Numbered from the stretch's first letter, positions 12,666 to 24,991 are shown. The stretch is 64,000 nt of DNA from Oncomelania hupensis (GCA_036898135.1 CM072512.1:36838750-36902749), one strand, 5' to 3'. Made by a program: numbers and translations. Notes: a model not told the origin generated them from the letters alone.

Positions 12666-13690
12666 GTTTTTCAGCTAATAAATCGATCTGTCATAAAACT
12701 TTTAGTTCGTCCTCAGAAGTCTTTAACAGGAAGATGTTGTGCTTTGTTTTTCTTACCAGATCCTCTCTAGCGGTAACACTGATTGTGTAAACTATTTTCA
12801 AATGCAGGGTGAGTTTTCATCTCCTTTCTTTAACCACCGCTAAAATGTTGAAATCCTTGCTTTTTTTTCCCACTTATCTTCTTTTCGACAAAAATTGTCC
12901 GAACTTATTAACAAAGTGTTCTTATTATTTTCAGCATGAAGAATTGCCCTTTATTTTCCTTCTTCTTCTCTTTCTCTCTCTTTTAAAAAAAATTGGTGTT
13001 CACGTATTGGAAAAGTCAAAAAATAGCCCCCCAAAGTGCTTTTTGTCCTGTCGTCTGCGCCTGGTCCAGAATGGCTGAAAAAAGAGCGAGCTAGTGTGAT
13101 GCGCGCGCCTCTCACTCACGTTCGGGGCTGTCTGCTCGATGGTCTACGGCGGAGCCGGTTTCGGCGGGGTGCTTTTCATGTCTCTGGTGAGAAAGAGTAG
13201 GCGATGCGGATTCCGGACCTAAAGTTCGTAGGCGATGATGTAGACGTCAGCTTAGGCTTTGCACAGGACACGCATTAATGTGGGCGGGCGTCGGGATGAC
13301 GCAGAGGGACAGGAGAAATATCTTGCCATGTGTATGAGATGGAGCAGGCGATTTTTGAGAGCATCAGAGACGCACGTGTTGGATCCATAGTCTACTTCGA
13401 GTGTGGAGCCTGTACTCGAGCAATCTCTGACACCGAGTATGAGCTAATTATCGCTGCCGTATTTTTTGCATGCAAAATACTACTACTACACACGAATGCA
13501 AATTTGGGGCAGCCGAAGTAACGCAAAACGTAACGGCGTTGGCCGTCATAAATATGACTAGTCCCTTTAGTACTCAGTAACATGATAATTTTAACTTGTA
13601 GGCGGCAGATTCAACAGACGTTTTCATGGAGATTTTAGTAACATCACAAGTGAGCGTTGTCGCAAGTCGTGATGATGGAGGCAGCTGCAC

Positions 13691-13704
13691 GGTGGTGGTG
13701 GTGG

Positions 13705-13764
<60 letters not shown>
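13691..13764. repeat. (GGT)n(GAT)n microsatellite
   Basis: Four to five GGT units followed by about 20 GAT units. Confidence 0.99.
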
Positions 13765-14709
13765 CCCATTACCCATTTATTGCCGGTGCATCCATCCATA
13801 TGTAACGAAATGTTCAGCACATACAGACAAACAATAGGTACAGAAAATGACAAAGAAAGACACACAAGGTGGATTTGGGGTGCGATGAAGAATTGAGACC
13901 AAGATATGTCGATCATAACTGGGGCGGGCATTCTGCTAGTAAATGTTGGCTCACAATTAAACATTTACAGTTAGATTTGGATGGCTCAGTTGTTCATAGC
14001 GTCATGCAGGGCCAAGCTTTGCTACATGTGTGCGTCTTGGGCGGTTTTGACTTCAATCCAAAATTTTAACCGACCGGCGAATTGAACAACTCTTTGAGCG
14101 GATGAGTGCGCTCTATAAGAACAATAATAGTGTCACTATTTCTGCAATGTATTTCAATGCAATAAGTTGACCTCAGGCCCTTAAATGTCGCTTCTGCGCA
14201 GCGCATGACGATTATTACGGTAGGCATTCCCATTTGCGGTGAGCTCCCAATTGCGGACACGTACCTGTTCAGACGCCATTATAGTTTGCTGCCCAAACAT
14301 TTCTTTTCTAATAGTTTCTATGCGATGGACCTACCTTAATCGCTGTATTTTTTTTCTCAGAAATATTGCAATATACCTTATGGTTGATTAGATTTTTCTT
14401 TTAATTCAGTAATTTGGACAGTTACGATCGAGGTCAACAAATTATCCGCACTTGGGGATAGGATATCTAACATAAGTTCTTTATCGTGCGCTACTCCGGA
14501 GTTTTGGATGCCAAACTCTACCGATGGGCCGGCCATCCTCAAACTAATCAACACCCGACTCTTTTTAACCGCACTCATAAGAGAAGTTTGTTGTTGTTTT
14601 TTAACCGCACACCCAAGAGAATTGTTTTGTTGTTTTTTTCAATGTGGCATGATGTCAACAACGGCTTGCCAGCAAATTTATCACTTGTACACTCCTCCAT
14701 ACCCCACAC

Positions 14710-15400
14710 CCATTATCTGGAAATACATTGAAACAATCTGATAGAATCGGATGGAGCCAAATGTCAGTCGTTGGGTCGGTCAGTGTCTCTCGGTCGGGAC
14801 GTTGAAAATCATTTCTCAAGAACCACTGAACGGATTTTGATCACACTTCATAGGAACATTGCCTAGGTAAATGGCCTAAATCCCGTCACATCATGTTTGC
14901 TCTAAGGCCAAAGTCAATGTCATTGGAGTCATTTTGGGATAAAGGGACTTCAAATTATGGGCCATCCTTTAGTAGCACTCCGGTTGCAGGATAGTCTGTC
15001 GGCTCGGCAGCTCCCAATTGCAATTTTGGGTTCAAAACAAGAACAGCGAAAACGAAATTCATCATTTTTAGTTTGTGCAAACTTTACCTACAGTGTACTG
15101 CTAAGCATGTTGGATCTTTCGAATGTGTACTTTCTCGAAGATCAAGGTCATGGTGCTTCATCATTTCCTGTTCACGTTTTACGATTATCTAAAAATTGGC
15201 TGAACCGATTTTCATCATTTTTGGTTAGCAGATACTTCAGATCATGGCCAATCATTCCTTATTTACCCTCTGTTACGTTAGGAGAAAGCCGAGTCACAAC
15301 ACGGCCACGAAAATGAACACTTTCGAAAATGCTTATTTTTTGGCTATGTGTGGGACTGTCTGAAAATACATTTGAATGGTTTGCCATCTTTTTTTCTTGT
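14710..15400 (+). repeat. Dispersed non-coding family R, longest copy
   Basis: Runs from CTGGAAATACATTGAAACAA through AACGGATTTTGATC, ATGGGCCATCC, CAGCTCCCAATTGC, AAGCATGTTGGATC to GAAAATACATTTGAATGG. Both ends carry a CTGGAAATAC-like motif. Five copies in this window share one orientation. Class unknown. Confidence 0.55.
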
Positions 15401-15550
15401 AATTTAAGCCCAAACAATTGTCTGCTTATGGTATCCCGGCCGACTCTAATTATTTGGCCCAAACCTAAACTTTTGGGGGGAATCGTCTGGAAAAAATTTC
15501 AAAAAAGCCCAAAAAATCGCCTTCAAGATGTAAAAGGGTTTTAAAAAAAA

Positions 15551-15600
15551 AGAAGAAGAAGAAGAAGAAGAAGAAGAAGAAGAAGAAGAAGAAGAAGAAG
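15551..15600. repeat. (AAG)n microsatellite
   Basis: About 16 units after an A run. Confidence 0.98.
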
Positions 15601-16599
15601 CCGACCTGACGACTTTTTTTGTTTTCCTGTGTTACCGTAAACAGACAAGTTTTTTTTGGGGGGTGGCCTTATCACAACGTAATGACAATGTGATTATGAG
15701 TAAACATCTACATTTACGTTAGGCCCTGGGTATGTGAAGTGCAAAACAACGTCATTAGACATCGCTCACCGGCTATTAAGAACTCATTAATAATTAAACT
15801 GTTTTAAAAAAAAATGGTCACTTATATCGATTTAGAAAGCAGAATTTGATACCGACTATGGCGCAAACGTATGCAAAGTGCATCACCATGCATATTAATT
15901 GCACGATGCGTCGTGGTAGGGAGGGGGAAGGGGGGGAAGGAGGAGTGCCAACCATAAGGGGAAGGGGGATGCATGGGAGGGTATGTGTGGGGAAGAGAGT
16001 TTGCATTGGGCGTTTTGAACTGAGTGGGTGAGATGATGTGAGGTCGTTGAGTCTCGTGGGTGAATGCGAGGAGTTAGTGTGTTGTTGCATGTGTATTTGT
16101 GTTAACCAATGTCCCAAATGGAAGACATAAAGAGGAGGTGTAATGTATTGAATATCACGCACGCGCTGGTGGTGGAAATGTCGACAGGTTGGCGACTACC
16201 ACTTGGCCTGTGAACCCATACACAGAGAGAGACAGAAACACACAGACAGGCAGACAAAGCGTACTAAAAATCAGACAATTCAAAGGTCCATTAAAATTAG
16301 TTCACGTAAGGATATGAGAATTGGGAAAACTGTAGAACTGAACTGCGGTACTGTCTTGGGCTCGTTCGCTTATTGTGCCCACTGCGAGTACGACTCGAGT
16401 AGCTTTTTGAGCTGGAAAGTGAGTTGGTAGGAACAATAAGCACTGTATTGTATTATATTGTAGGCTACGTGATTTGACAAGTTAGTCATTGTTTATAGGG
16501 TCTAGCGGACTGCAAAGAGCCGATTCAGGACCACAACGTGCTTGAAAGAGAACTCGCACCCGATCAGTATAAAAGTAGAGCAGGTCATCATGAGGATGT

Positions 16600-16656
16600 T
16601 TGTCCCCTATACACACCGTGTCCGGGGACGTTAATTTAGAAAACGAAACGAAACGA
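16600..16656 (+). mobile_element. 57-bp retroposed end with hairpin and ACGAA tail
   Basis: Flanked by a 10-bp duplication ATGAGGATGT (16590-16599 and 16657-16666). The insert is only the GTCCCC/GGGGAC hairpin, GTTAATTTA and a short (ACGAA)n tail. Confidence 0.8.
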
Positions 16657-16671
16657 ATGAGGATGTCGTGG

Positions 16672-16784
16672 GGCCGGGTAGCTCAGTTGGTAGAGCGTCT
16701 TACTAGTAACCGAAAGGTACCTGGTTCGAATCCCGGATTGGCCAATGTGTGACCATATTATTTTCCCCTTACCTTCAACTTTAA
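16672..16784 (+). mobile_element. tRNA-Thr-like SINE head (SINE family 1)
   Basis: The segment has an A box (TAGCTCAGTTGGTAGAGC, 16679-16696) and a B box (GGTTCGAATCC, 16723-16733). The anticodon loop CTAGTAA would read AGT (Thr), but the anticodon stem does not pair, so it is a SINE promoter and not a tRNA gene. The body that follows (ACCATATTATTTTCCCCTTA) is shared with copies at 39.1-39.3 and 43.8 kb but is cut off after CTTCAAC. Confidence 0.75.
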
Positions 16785-16905
16785 AGACAGGTGATACAGG
16801 CGCGGCCTTTGTTATACCTGATTTAAAAATTTCCGAATCATATTATCTAGGTAAGGGAAAATCGATTTTCACTGCTGAACTTCTAGCCATGGCACTACGG
16901 CAACT
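16785..16905 (+). pseudogene. RNase H start of a second LINE, fragment
   Basis: About 120 bp encode TGDTGAAFVIPDLKISESYY and then SIFTAELLAMAL, the start of a LINE RNase H. The SIFTAEL block is also present in the AT-rich LINE at 6.9 kb. It is wedged between a tRNA-like SINE head and the RT of a different LINE, so it is a scrap from an earlier insertion or template switch. Confidence 0.6.
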
Positions 16906-18635
16906 ATGTACGCAGATGACATTGCCATGTGGCGTACCACCAGACATAGACGTGTAGGCCTTGCTCATCCCTCCTTTGCTCGTGACTTTCTGCTGTTCCA
17001 GGAGGATGTTGACGGAATTGTGGACACGTTAGCTGAGGCGGGTCTTTCTCTGTCCCCAGGCAAGTCTGTCTTCATCCCATTTTCCCATAGGTGGGACCCA
17101 ATTTACTCTGAGTTGACGGTTCGGGTTGGCGATACGGCGATCCCCCCGGTGCGCCAGGTTAGATACCTTGGGGTTATCTTTTGCCAGACTGGCAGTTTTG
17201 TACAACACATCAGCAGCAGTATCGCTGCCGCGCATAGGGCAGCAAATGTTATTAAAGCTCTGCGTAGGGAAGCCTGGGGAAGGGACCCAAAGACTATGAT
17301 TCTGCTATATCACTCATTGGTTAGATCTCGCCTCCTATTTGGCGCTGAGCTGCTATATAACATATCCCCCAATCAGCTTCAGCGACTTGCGGGAGCGGAG
17401 TGCGCCATACTGCGACCGTCCCGGCACCCATGGTGTATCAGGTGGCCGGAATTCTGCCGATTTGGCATCAGATTAGAAGAATGGGGGCACGCTATATTTG
17501 CAGAGCGGGTAGGGTCCATAATTCCACTGCCCCTGAATTGCTTAGAAACTTCTCGGGTCTGAGTGGCCGTCGCCATCGCCCTGGAATTGGTGAGGTACTG
17601 GATCCCCTATTGACTGGTGTGCTTGGCCGGTTGCGTACAGTAGAGTCCATGCCAGAGAGACCTGACCCTCCCTGGGTCGCCCCTCCCTTCTCCGTCTCCC
17701 TTGCTTTTGACGGTCTTACACGTGATACACATCTCCCATTACTTACCCAGCTTGCGCGTGAGCGCCTTCATTCTATTTCAGCACATATTGAAATTTGTAC
17801 TGACGGTTCTATCCATAGCGACGGGTCGGCTGGCTGTGGCTTTGCCATTTCTGGGTTGGGAAGTTGGTCGTTCGGGGCCCCGCCAGGCTCTAGTACACTT
17901 ACTGTGGAGTTGTTAGCCATAAGACAGGCCCTGAAGGCCATGGCGGATGCCGACCTGCCACGGGGTTTGTCCATGGTCGTTGCTTCCGATTCTCTGTCGG
18001 CTTTACAGTGCCTTAGTGAGGGCTATTCTCATTCCCGCCCTCATGTGATTTCACAGATACGGGACAGCGCGGAGGCGCTGCGCGACTCCGGGGTTGTGCT
18101 CTCCTTGTGTTGGGTACCGGCCCACGTGGGTATCAGTGGGAACGAGGCGGCGGACCGGGCGGCCGGTGTCGGGTCTGCAGGTGAGGCACTCACCTCCCTA
18201 CGCATCTCGCCGTCGGCGACTGAGGCTGGCAGCGCCGTTGACGACAAGGTTTGGTCCGAGTGGTCTAGAGAGTTGGCCAGGTGGTGCTCCGAGCGTTCGT
18301 ATTTCTATATGCCCCCATCCCGTCGCCCGTCTCCCCTCTATTCTGGCGCCCCTTGTGCCCAGCGGCTGGTGGCCATTAGAATTCTTGTTGGGCACTGGCG
18401 GTTGCGGTGGACGGCTGCTCGCCGCGTTTGCTCAGCGCACCCCAGCTTCATGCATTGTTTATTCGAGTGCGACCTCCTGGCGGAACACTTTCAGCAAGTC
18501 CGCGATCTATGTATTAATCAGCGGCTACCCTTGTCCATGGAGGGATTCCGCGGTGTACTGGCGGTTCGTGGTACAGGCTTTCTACTGGAGACCGCTAGGC
18601 TTATCCTTAGCTCGGAGGTATCCTCATTTTTGTAG
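16906..18635 (+). pseudogene. 5'-truncated GC-rich LINE: RT from YADD through RNase H
   Basis: The frame from 16906 begins at the RT catalytic motif MYADDIAMW and continues through the RT thumb (PVRQVRYLGVIF, MILLYHSLVRSRLLFGAEL) to a stop at 17560-17562. A second frame, 17400-18635, carries the downstream part: RNase H with D135 (EICTDGS), E170 (VELLAIRQAL), D197 (ASDSLSAL), D252 (HVGISGNEAADRAA), then a C-terminal HPSFMHCLFECD segment. One frameshift, somewhere within 17400-17560, separates them. Everything upstream of YADD, including endonuclease and RT fingers, is missing. An RNase H in a LINE points to the I/Jockey-like side of the non-LTR tree (families such as I, R1 or Nimb). GC content is well above the flanks. 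Not functional as it stands. Confidence 0.85.
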
Positions 18636-20062
18636 TTACTTCCATGACTCTGCTGTGCCGGTGCTTTCCTGGACTTGGTCCCTTGCCAGGCTCGATGACC
18701 TCCGTGGCCGGCTGCGGTGCGCTGTGCATACTCCGTTAGCTGTCCAGCTGGGTGGATAGCCATGTTGTTGTATTGTCATTTTTACCATGCGGGATAGCCC
18801 CTGCTGCTGCGTATCTCTTATTTTATGACCGATGGCCACAGTGCTTACGGTATAGTCATGTTACTGTCTGGTACCCCCCTGACTTTCCGATGGCCTTCCT
18901 CTGGTGGCACTTTATGGCCATGTTGCCTTTGCTACACCAGGGGCGTTGCCGAGTTGGGGGTGATAGCCATGGTGCTGACACAATTATATACAATTTTTTA
19001 AGATTTTAACACCTTATTATGGAATAGCCTCCTGTTGCTGCACATATTTTACCAATTTACTATTTTATTTGATAGCTATATTGCTGTCTTGGCATGGTCT
19101 TGATAGCCCCTGCTGCTGTATATATTTTATTTTATAGCCGATTGCCACAGAGCTTACGGTACAGTCATGTTACCGTCTGGTGCCCCCCCTGTCTTTCCGA
19201 TGGCCTTCCTCTGGTGGCACTTTATGGCCATGTTGCCTTTGCTACACCAGGGGCGTTGCCGAGACGGGGGTGATAGCCATGGTGCTGACATATTTATATA
19301 TAAATTTTTACGATTTTAATACCTTATCAGGGGGATAGCCTCCTGATGCTGTACATATTTTATTATTTTATTACCCTATGGCTCGTAGCTATATTGCTGT
19401 CATGGCATGGTCATGATACCGTCAGGTACCCCCCTAACTTTCCGATGGCCTCCCCCCGGGTGTCACTTTAATGGCCATGTTGCCGGTGCTATACCGGGGG
19501 CTGTTGCCGAGTCGGGGGTGATAACCACGATGTTGATATAATTTTATACAGTCTTTTACAGATCCTATTGATGTTTTATTTTACAATTTTATGGCGATTG
19601 CCATGGATGTTTGTCTTATACGCTGAACCCCGGCCAAGCTGGGGGAGACTCATCAGTTTTAACTTGTTTGTGTTCCCTCCATATGACCTAATTTGCTGAT
19701 TTCATTTTGTCCTTGTAATCTGTTTTACCGTGGTCCTGAATTTTTTACTATAATCTTACTAGTTCTTCACTGTACTCGACTTCTGTCTTCTCGACTTTTA
19801 ATCAATAGTTTAAACTGTTCTTAGTTATGCCAACGCGTCTGGGATAGCAATATCAATGTTATCACCCCAGCGTCGAGCGAGTTCGACTTATCTCTCCACC
19901 CCCGTGTGCCAGACTGCTCTGTTATCTTAATAATATATGATTATTCCCATAATTAGCCGCATAGGCATCGTTCCATATTTATTCTATGGTTTTTGACTTC
20001 TTATTTTGTCCCCTATATGCTTGTGTGTCTGGGGACGTTAATTTATTTAATGAATGAATGAA
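18636..20062 (+). mobile_element. 3' UTR of the GC-rich LINE with tandem repeats and hairpin end
   Basis: Downstream of the RNase H stop a block beginning TAGCCCCTGCTGCTG (18795, 19104) repeats with a period of about 309 bp, with a third shorter copy at roughly 19370-19560. Shared landmarks are CCGATGGCC...TTTATGGCCATGTTGCC. The element closes with the GTCCCC/GGGGAC hairpin (20008-20036) and a tail of TTAATTTA plus (AATG)n to about 20062. The terminal tandem repeat is typical for LINEs that end in simple repeats. Confidence 0.75.
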
Positions 20063-20361
20063 TGGTCGATTCCTTTCATCCATACCTGCGAAACGATCAA
20101 CGGGGAAGCATCAAGGAGGGTACAGGTAGGTTACAAGGGGGGGTACGGAAGGTATCAAGGGGGTATGGGGAGGTATCAAGTGGGTTCGGGGAGGTATCAA
20201 GGGGGTATGGTGAGGCATCATGGGGGGGACGGGGAGATATCAGGGGGCCCCTATGGTGAGGTATCAAGGGGGATATGGGGAGGTATCATCGTCCAAATGA
20301 AACTCGCAGACAACAGTTGTCTCTCTGTCTACATTTTAAACAGCAACCTGTGTACCCTGGC
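20063..20361 (+). repeat. Minisatellite module, copy 1
   Basis: About 300 bp starting TGGTCGATTCC and ending GTGTACCCTGGC. The middle is a degenerate ~21-bp minisatellite with GAGGTATCAAGGGGGTATG. A second copy lies at 27656-27952 in the same orientation. Copy 1 ends in a 10-bp perfect inverted repeat (20352-20373). Confidence 0.85.
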
Positions 20362-20372
20362 TTGCCAGGGTA

Positions 20373-20428
20373 CAAAAACCACTAGTTCTGTATATATTTA
20401 CAAAAACCACTAGTTCTGTATATATTTA
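20373..20428 (+). repeat. 28-bp tandem duplication
   Basis: CAAAAACCACTAGTTCTG plus TATATATTTA occurs twice, head to tail, without a mismatch. Confidence 0.9.
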
Positions 20429-20640
20429 CAGTGAAATTGCGCTTTTTCCGTCACTATAGAGCTTGAAGCGTATAGGAAGCATGCTTCTGGCAGCCTTCGA
20501 CCACTGTGTACCGGGTGCGTTTTCTTCAGTCGAACTCAAAACGCGGCGATCTGAAGAGATCGCTATTACTGAGAGCGAAAGACAAATCAATTTGTTCTAT
20601 TTTGAAATGTAGATTGACTGCACCCAATTTCATTATTAAA

Positions 20641-20810
20641 GTGAGTGGATAAACCAGAGTACCCGGCGAAAACCCTCGGTGTCTTGAAAAGTCTGGTACC
20701 TAAGACAAATAAGTTGGTCTGACAAATAAGTTGGTTCCAACCCGCGACCTTCGGCATAGTAAACCAGCACCATAGCCACTGCCCCAGCAGACAATCCGGT
20801 CCCTACTATT
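20641..20810 (-). mobile_element. tRNA-related SINE (SINE family 3), second copy
   Basis: On the minus strand: CTATGCCGAAGGTCGCGGG, then TTGTCTTAGGTACCAGACTT, then CGAGGGTTTTCGCCGGGTAC. A 15-bp local duplication (GACAAATAAGTTGGT) lies inside. Confidence 0.55.
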
Positions 20811-20934
20811 TATTATAGCAGAGTATTACCATAGTGAAATAAGTGTTGAGCATCCACGACTATTTGCCTTTACTCAGTTTCTCACACTCAGTCACTGTGG
20901 ATCAGTATAAGCCCCAATAACAGATTGCTGCACA

Positions 20935-21075
20935 AGATAAGATAAGATAAGATAAGATAATTTTATTTTGCAAGGGTAAAAGAGTAAGCGCTGGATGCGC
21001 TTTTTTACATCTTGCCCTTGGGGCTTGTAACAAGAACTATTAAATACAACAAATGAATGTTATAACATTAACATC
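20935..21075 (-). mobile_element. LINE or SINE 3' end with GATAA tail
   Basis: A (GATAA)n tract followed by TTTTATTTTGCAAGGGTAA reads on the minus strand as a 3' UTR ending in (TTATC)n. No coding part was seen. Confidence 0.4.
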
Positions 21076-24000
21076 ATGGAACAATAACAAATAAACAATA
21101 TCATCATGGAATAAATATTTTTAAAAGGGAAAGAACAAGAAGGCCACGACGACGACGAAGAAGAAGAAGAATGAGAACAAGAAGTTTAGATTAGATGGTA
21201 AAAGCTATAGCTAAATAATTGTGCCAGCTTGATCGTGGGTAGGGGCCGGAAAGAGGGATGAGAGGTAGGAGTAGGGGAGTATTAGACTGGACTGGGTTTG
21301 GAGGATGTCATGTTGGGGAAGATCCCTCGGGATAGCTAATACTGATGATTACCATTAGTGTGCTCTCTTCTCTATGACCACATCAACAGTCAGATTGACT
21401 ATGCTTCGAGAAAGCGTTTGGGTTATGTAAATGCATATCCTTTTCATGGTGGTCTGATTCAGGGTTTGAGTGACTGTCCCATTGAATGAATGAAGAGTCA
21501 GTCAGTGAACAATTGTTGCCTTATCCTTCTGTATTGATTTTATGATGGAGGGGTTGTCTGTTTGGATAGATGTTGATGATTGATGGAGGATAGTGGATGA
21601 GGAAGTCAATGGTGATAGGTAAATCAATAGAAAGTGGAATCGTCGCTTCCAACGCTATATAAATCATATCCTATCCTATCCAAACTCGAAATCGGTCGTT
21701 TCCAAGGACTTTCTCTACTCACTCTCTGTCCCAGCAACCCTTGGTTTCTCATGTCAAGCCTCATTTTGTCAAGCTCCTTCTTTGTCCTGTCCATCCTTTT
21801 CTGCCTTCTTCTGATTGCACCGTCTGCCGATGCTTTTTTGACACATGGCATGAGTCCATCATCGTTTTTCGTTCTTCATACTGTGAGCATTTCATCGTGT
21901 TGTCCTCCGAAGTCTCATTGGTGGGAACCAAGTCTTCTTCTCAACATGCTTTTATTCTTCGTTGTAGAGAGAGGATTCCATGTTTCGCAAGCCTATAGGA
22001 AGATGAAGATGACAAGGGAGATAAGAGTGTGTGATACACACTCACGTTCTGCACTGCGACAAACATCGTTCTAGACGACTGAGTTTTTTTAAGTTTTAAT
22101 GAAAACGTAAACCGTAAAGAGGGGACTCATTGCAGGAATAAGATTTCAGCAGTGTGTTCGTTTTTGTTGGCGTGTTCGGATATCAAACATTGTATTTTCT
22201 AGACAACTATATTGTATCAAACATAAGTGACGAAAAAAGTGTGGTATTTTTAGTCGACTCAAAACAAAGGGTTCACCTACTTTCGTATCAGAGACTAAAG
22301 AATTATCATTTTTAAGCAGTAATTGACATTCTAAAAACCAATGATTAATATTTGGTTTTGGGGGTCATATAAACTTCAGTTAAGATTCTCATTGTATCAT
22401 CATTCTTAGTGCAGGTATATAGTTTTCGCTTTTCATCGATTTGTATTTTTAAGAAAAAAGAAAATGCAATCTTTTTTAATTTGTGCTAGAAGTCTGATGA
22501 ATAACTATGCTGAACTAGTTAGTGTTAAGGGGGCTCTTAAGTCCAAAGCATATCTTTAAGAGACAAAAAAAAAAGGGCTTTTTTGCTTGATGTGGTCTAA
22601 TATTGAGGTAGAACAAGATGCTTGGTTCGGCCTTATGGCGCAGTGGCACAAAGTGAAAAGGGGTTCAATAAGAGGAACGTATGTGACATACACATAATAG
22701 GTTTTCCCTCCCTCACTGGTGCAGAATAGTATATTTTTAGGTTATCATAAAAAGGAGTTTCTTTGAGTATAGCGACATGTTTTGATTGATGTGAGTATTG
22801 TTGTGCGATGATCCGAGGGGTGATATTTTATATAGACGCGATATTAGATATTATTTATAACATTATTATTATTATTATTATTTACAATTATTATTTATTA
22901 TTATTATTGAATTCTTAGAACTCTTTACATTCAACAGTATAGTCTTAAAATCATTTATTTTAATACTCTCTTGATAGAACTATACGATACGATCGGGGGA
23001 TGTACAGTAGGACAAAAGGAAGACTAACCTACATTCATTTGCTGAGAGAGATGTTTAGGAATTCCTTTTGTAAAAAATTATATAAATATAATAATTGAAA
23101 TAAAAGATTAGGAAAGTATAGATGTTCGCTTACATCAGGATGCACAAAATTGTGGTGTGTAGAGTGCCTGCACATTCTGGTGGTTCAGTTGATTTATTTG
23201 GTTTTTTTTTATATTATGGTTTAAAATTTAAGGAAATATTGGGTTTTTTAGAACAATGTTTTGTGTTTTATGTTTGTAAAATATGTTTTGGTAGTTATTT
23301 ATAAATTTGGTATATAAATTTATTTAGTTTTTATTTGTTAGTCACATGACAATAGTTTGGAACAAATAATTTGTTAAAATTCTGTAATTGTTGAAAGATG
23401 AATTATGAAGGTAACACGTGTGCCCTAAATACACATCTATCTAGAGGTGATGCTGATAGCCTACTGCCAATTACTATTTAATTTAATATCTCCGTTTTCT
23501 GTAAAAAAAAATCAGCTGTAACAATGCATGTAGATTTCGAATAAATAAGTTTGAATTTGCCACTTTAAACGGCCGCTATTAGACTAGCTCTTCTCTCACA
23601 CTATGATGGAGTTTAACAACATTTAAAACAATTCAAACTCATTTATCTCTATTTACTCTGCGTATATTTTCTGATAGATTACACTTCACATAAGTCATCA
23701 AACTTTAAAAAGATATTGTTTCGCCCCAAAAACTAGTGTAGTTTCACAAGGTGTGGTTGGAACACTTCGCAATGTGTCTGCATTTCGTTGTTTGTCAACC
23801 CGCGATTAATCCACTCCCACCAATCCGCGATCTTTTTTTTTTTAAATTCTTCGTGTGAAAAAAAAAATAGTTTCAATCACACTTTGGGGCCCTTTGGGAC
23901 TAGTTTAAAGCTGAGCACCTTTTTACCGTGTGTCAAAGCACACACAACAATGGGGCAAAAAGCCCTTGTTGCAAACCCGTTAGCCTCAGCCGAGGATTAT

Positions 24001-24365
24001 CGGCGGATTCACACACTGTCATGCAGCTATGCTAGGGCATCGGGTAACCGCATTATTTTGAACTCAGAGAGAGAAAGAGAAATGGTCGGTTGTACGTTCA
24101 TTCTCCAAGAGATTTAGGCGACTTGTTTAATACAGGATGGTATCTGTCATCTTTGGCACTCTGACAGTTATGTTTACTCAATGTGTGACCGGTTAGCGTC
24201 GCGTTAGCACAGTGGTCTTTAACGCCGAAGTTACCATTGCCGAACAAAAGTGCGTGGATCCATCCTCGCATGGGAAGGTTGGGGAGGGGTCGGAAGGTGT
24301 GAGGGGGGTGGGGGTGGGGAATAGGGGTAGAGGGAAAATAAATAATTAACTTGGCTACGAGGCTT
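21076..24365. other. No gene seen
   Basis: Mixed AT-rich DNA. A weak match to RTE-like LINE DNA (TATTCTTCGTTGTAG) occurs near 21955; (ATT)n interruptions near 22861. No supported gene. Confidence 0.45.
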
Positions 24366-24500
24366 ATCAGGTCACCAATGCCTTCGGGTGAGAGTATAAA
24401 CCGATAACTAGTCTGTGTACGCGTGCATTCCACCGCACGGGCTTTAAAGATCCTGACGCTCGTGGCCTAGTGGGGTGATCGAGTGCAAGAAACATCAACA
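24366..24500 (+). mobile_element. SINE family 2 internal fragment
   Basis: CTTCGGGTGAGAGTATAAAC and GCTTTAAAGATCCTGACGCT match the family body in plus orientation. The continuing DNA to about 24600 is not clearly related. Confidence 0.55.
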
Positions 24501-24685
24501 CACCCCGTATAGGTTCTCCCTTGTCCTGGGTTGCGGCTGCTCTCGGTGGGTGTCGCGCTTTCCCTGAGAAGGTCCAGGCTCCCGCCCTGTAGACGAGTGT
24601 GTTTATTCTTTGTGGACGCACTTCTCTAAACGTTGAAGAAGCCGTTAATCGAGGTTCAGCCCTGTTCATCCCCATGTAAATGCTT

Positions 24686-24991
24686 TTATCTCCCCGATTG
24701 TTTATACATGTATCGGAGCCCTTGCGCGCCACAGAATTGGAGAAGGTCAGTTTGTGCATAATTATCTAATGCACTGAATGTTACGGGGATCGTCATACAT
24801 TCGAAGTGTCTGGGCATGCTGAGGTGTAGATCTACTGCGTACACTGCGTTTGCTTCAGCAAGCTCGGCTAAACTGTATGGTGGTTTACGTTGTGACCTGA
24901 GGAGGCCTCTGTGATTCTGCTCTACACTTGCTGATCTTCGTGAACGTGATTCAATGGATGCCATCGAGTGTAAAATTACAGAATTTACCAA
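24686..24991 (-). other. Unrecognised 101-codon open frame
   Basis: The frame has even composition (PPYSLAELAEANAVYAVD, MPRHFECMTIPVTF) unlike the low-complexity frames around it. No motif, splice sites or homologue recognised; it may be a transposon scrap. Confidence 0.25.

Noticed and set aside
13330..13521. 63-codon frame with FECGACTRAISDTEYEL
   Set aside because: No splice borders or start context, an open antisense frame covers the same bases, and no homologue is recognised.
13644..13964. Poly-His protein
   Set aside because: Translation of the (GAT)n tract; no other coding support.
16672..16744. tRNA-Thr gene
   Set aside because: A and B boxes and an AGT loop are present, but the anticodon stem does not pair and the same sequence with the same body recurs at 39.2 kb, so it is a SINE head.
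20054..20413. Gly/Tyr/Arg-rich protein
   Set aside because: Produced by the 21-bp minisatellite; the frame is not preserved in the second copy at 27.7 kb.
21634..22074. 146-codon hydrophobic frame
   Set aside because: The opposite strand has a frame with more natural composition and weak similarity to LINE-derived sequence; no signal for a real gene.
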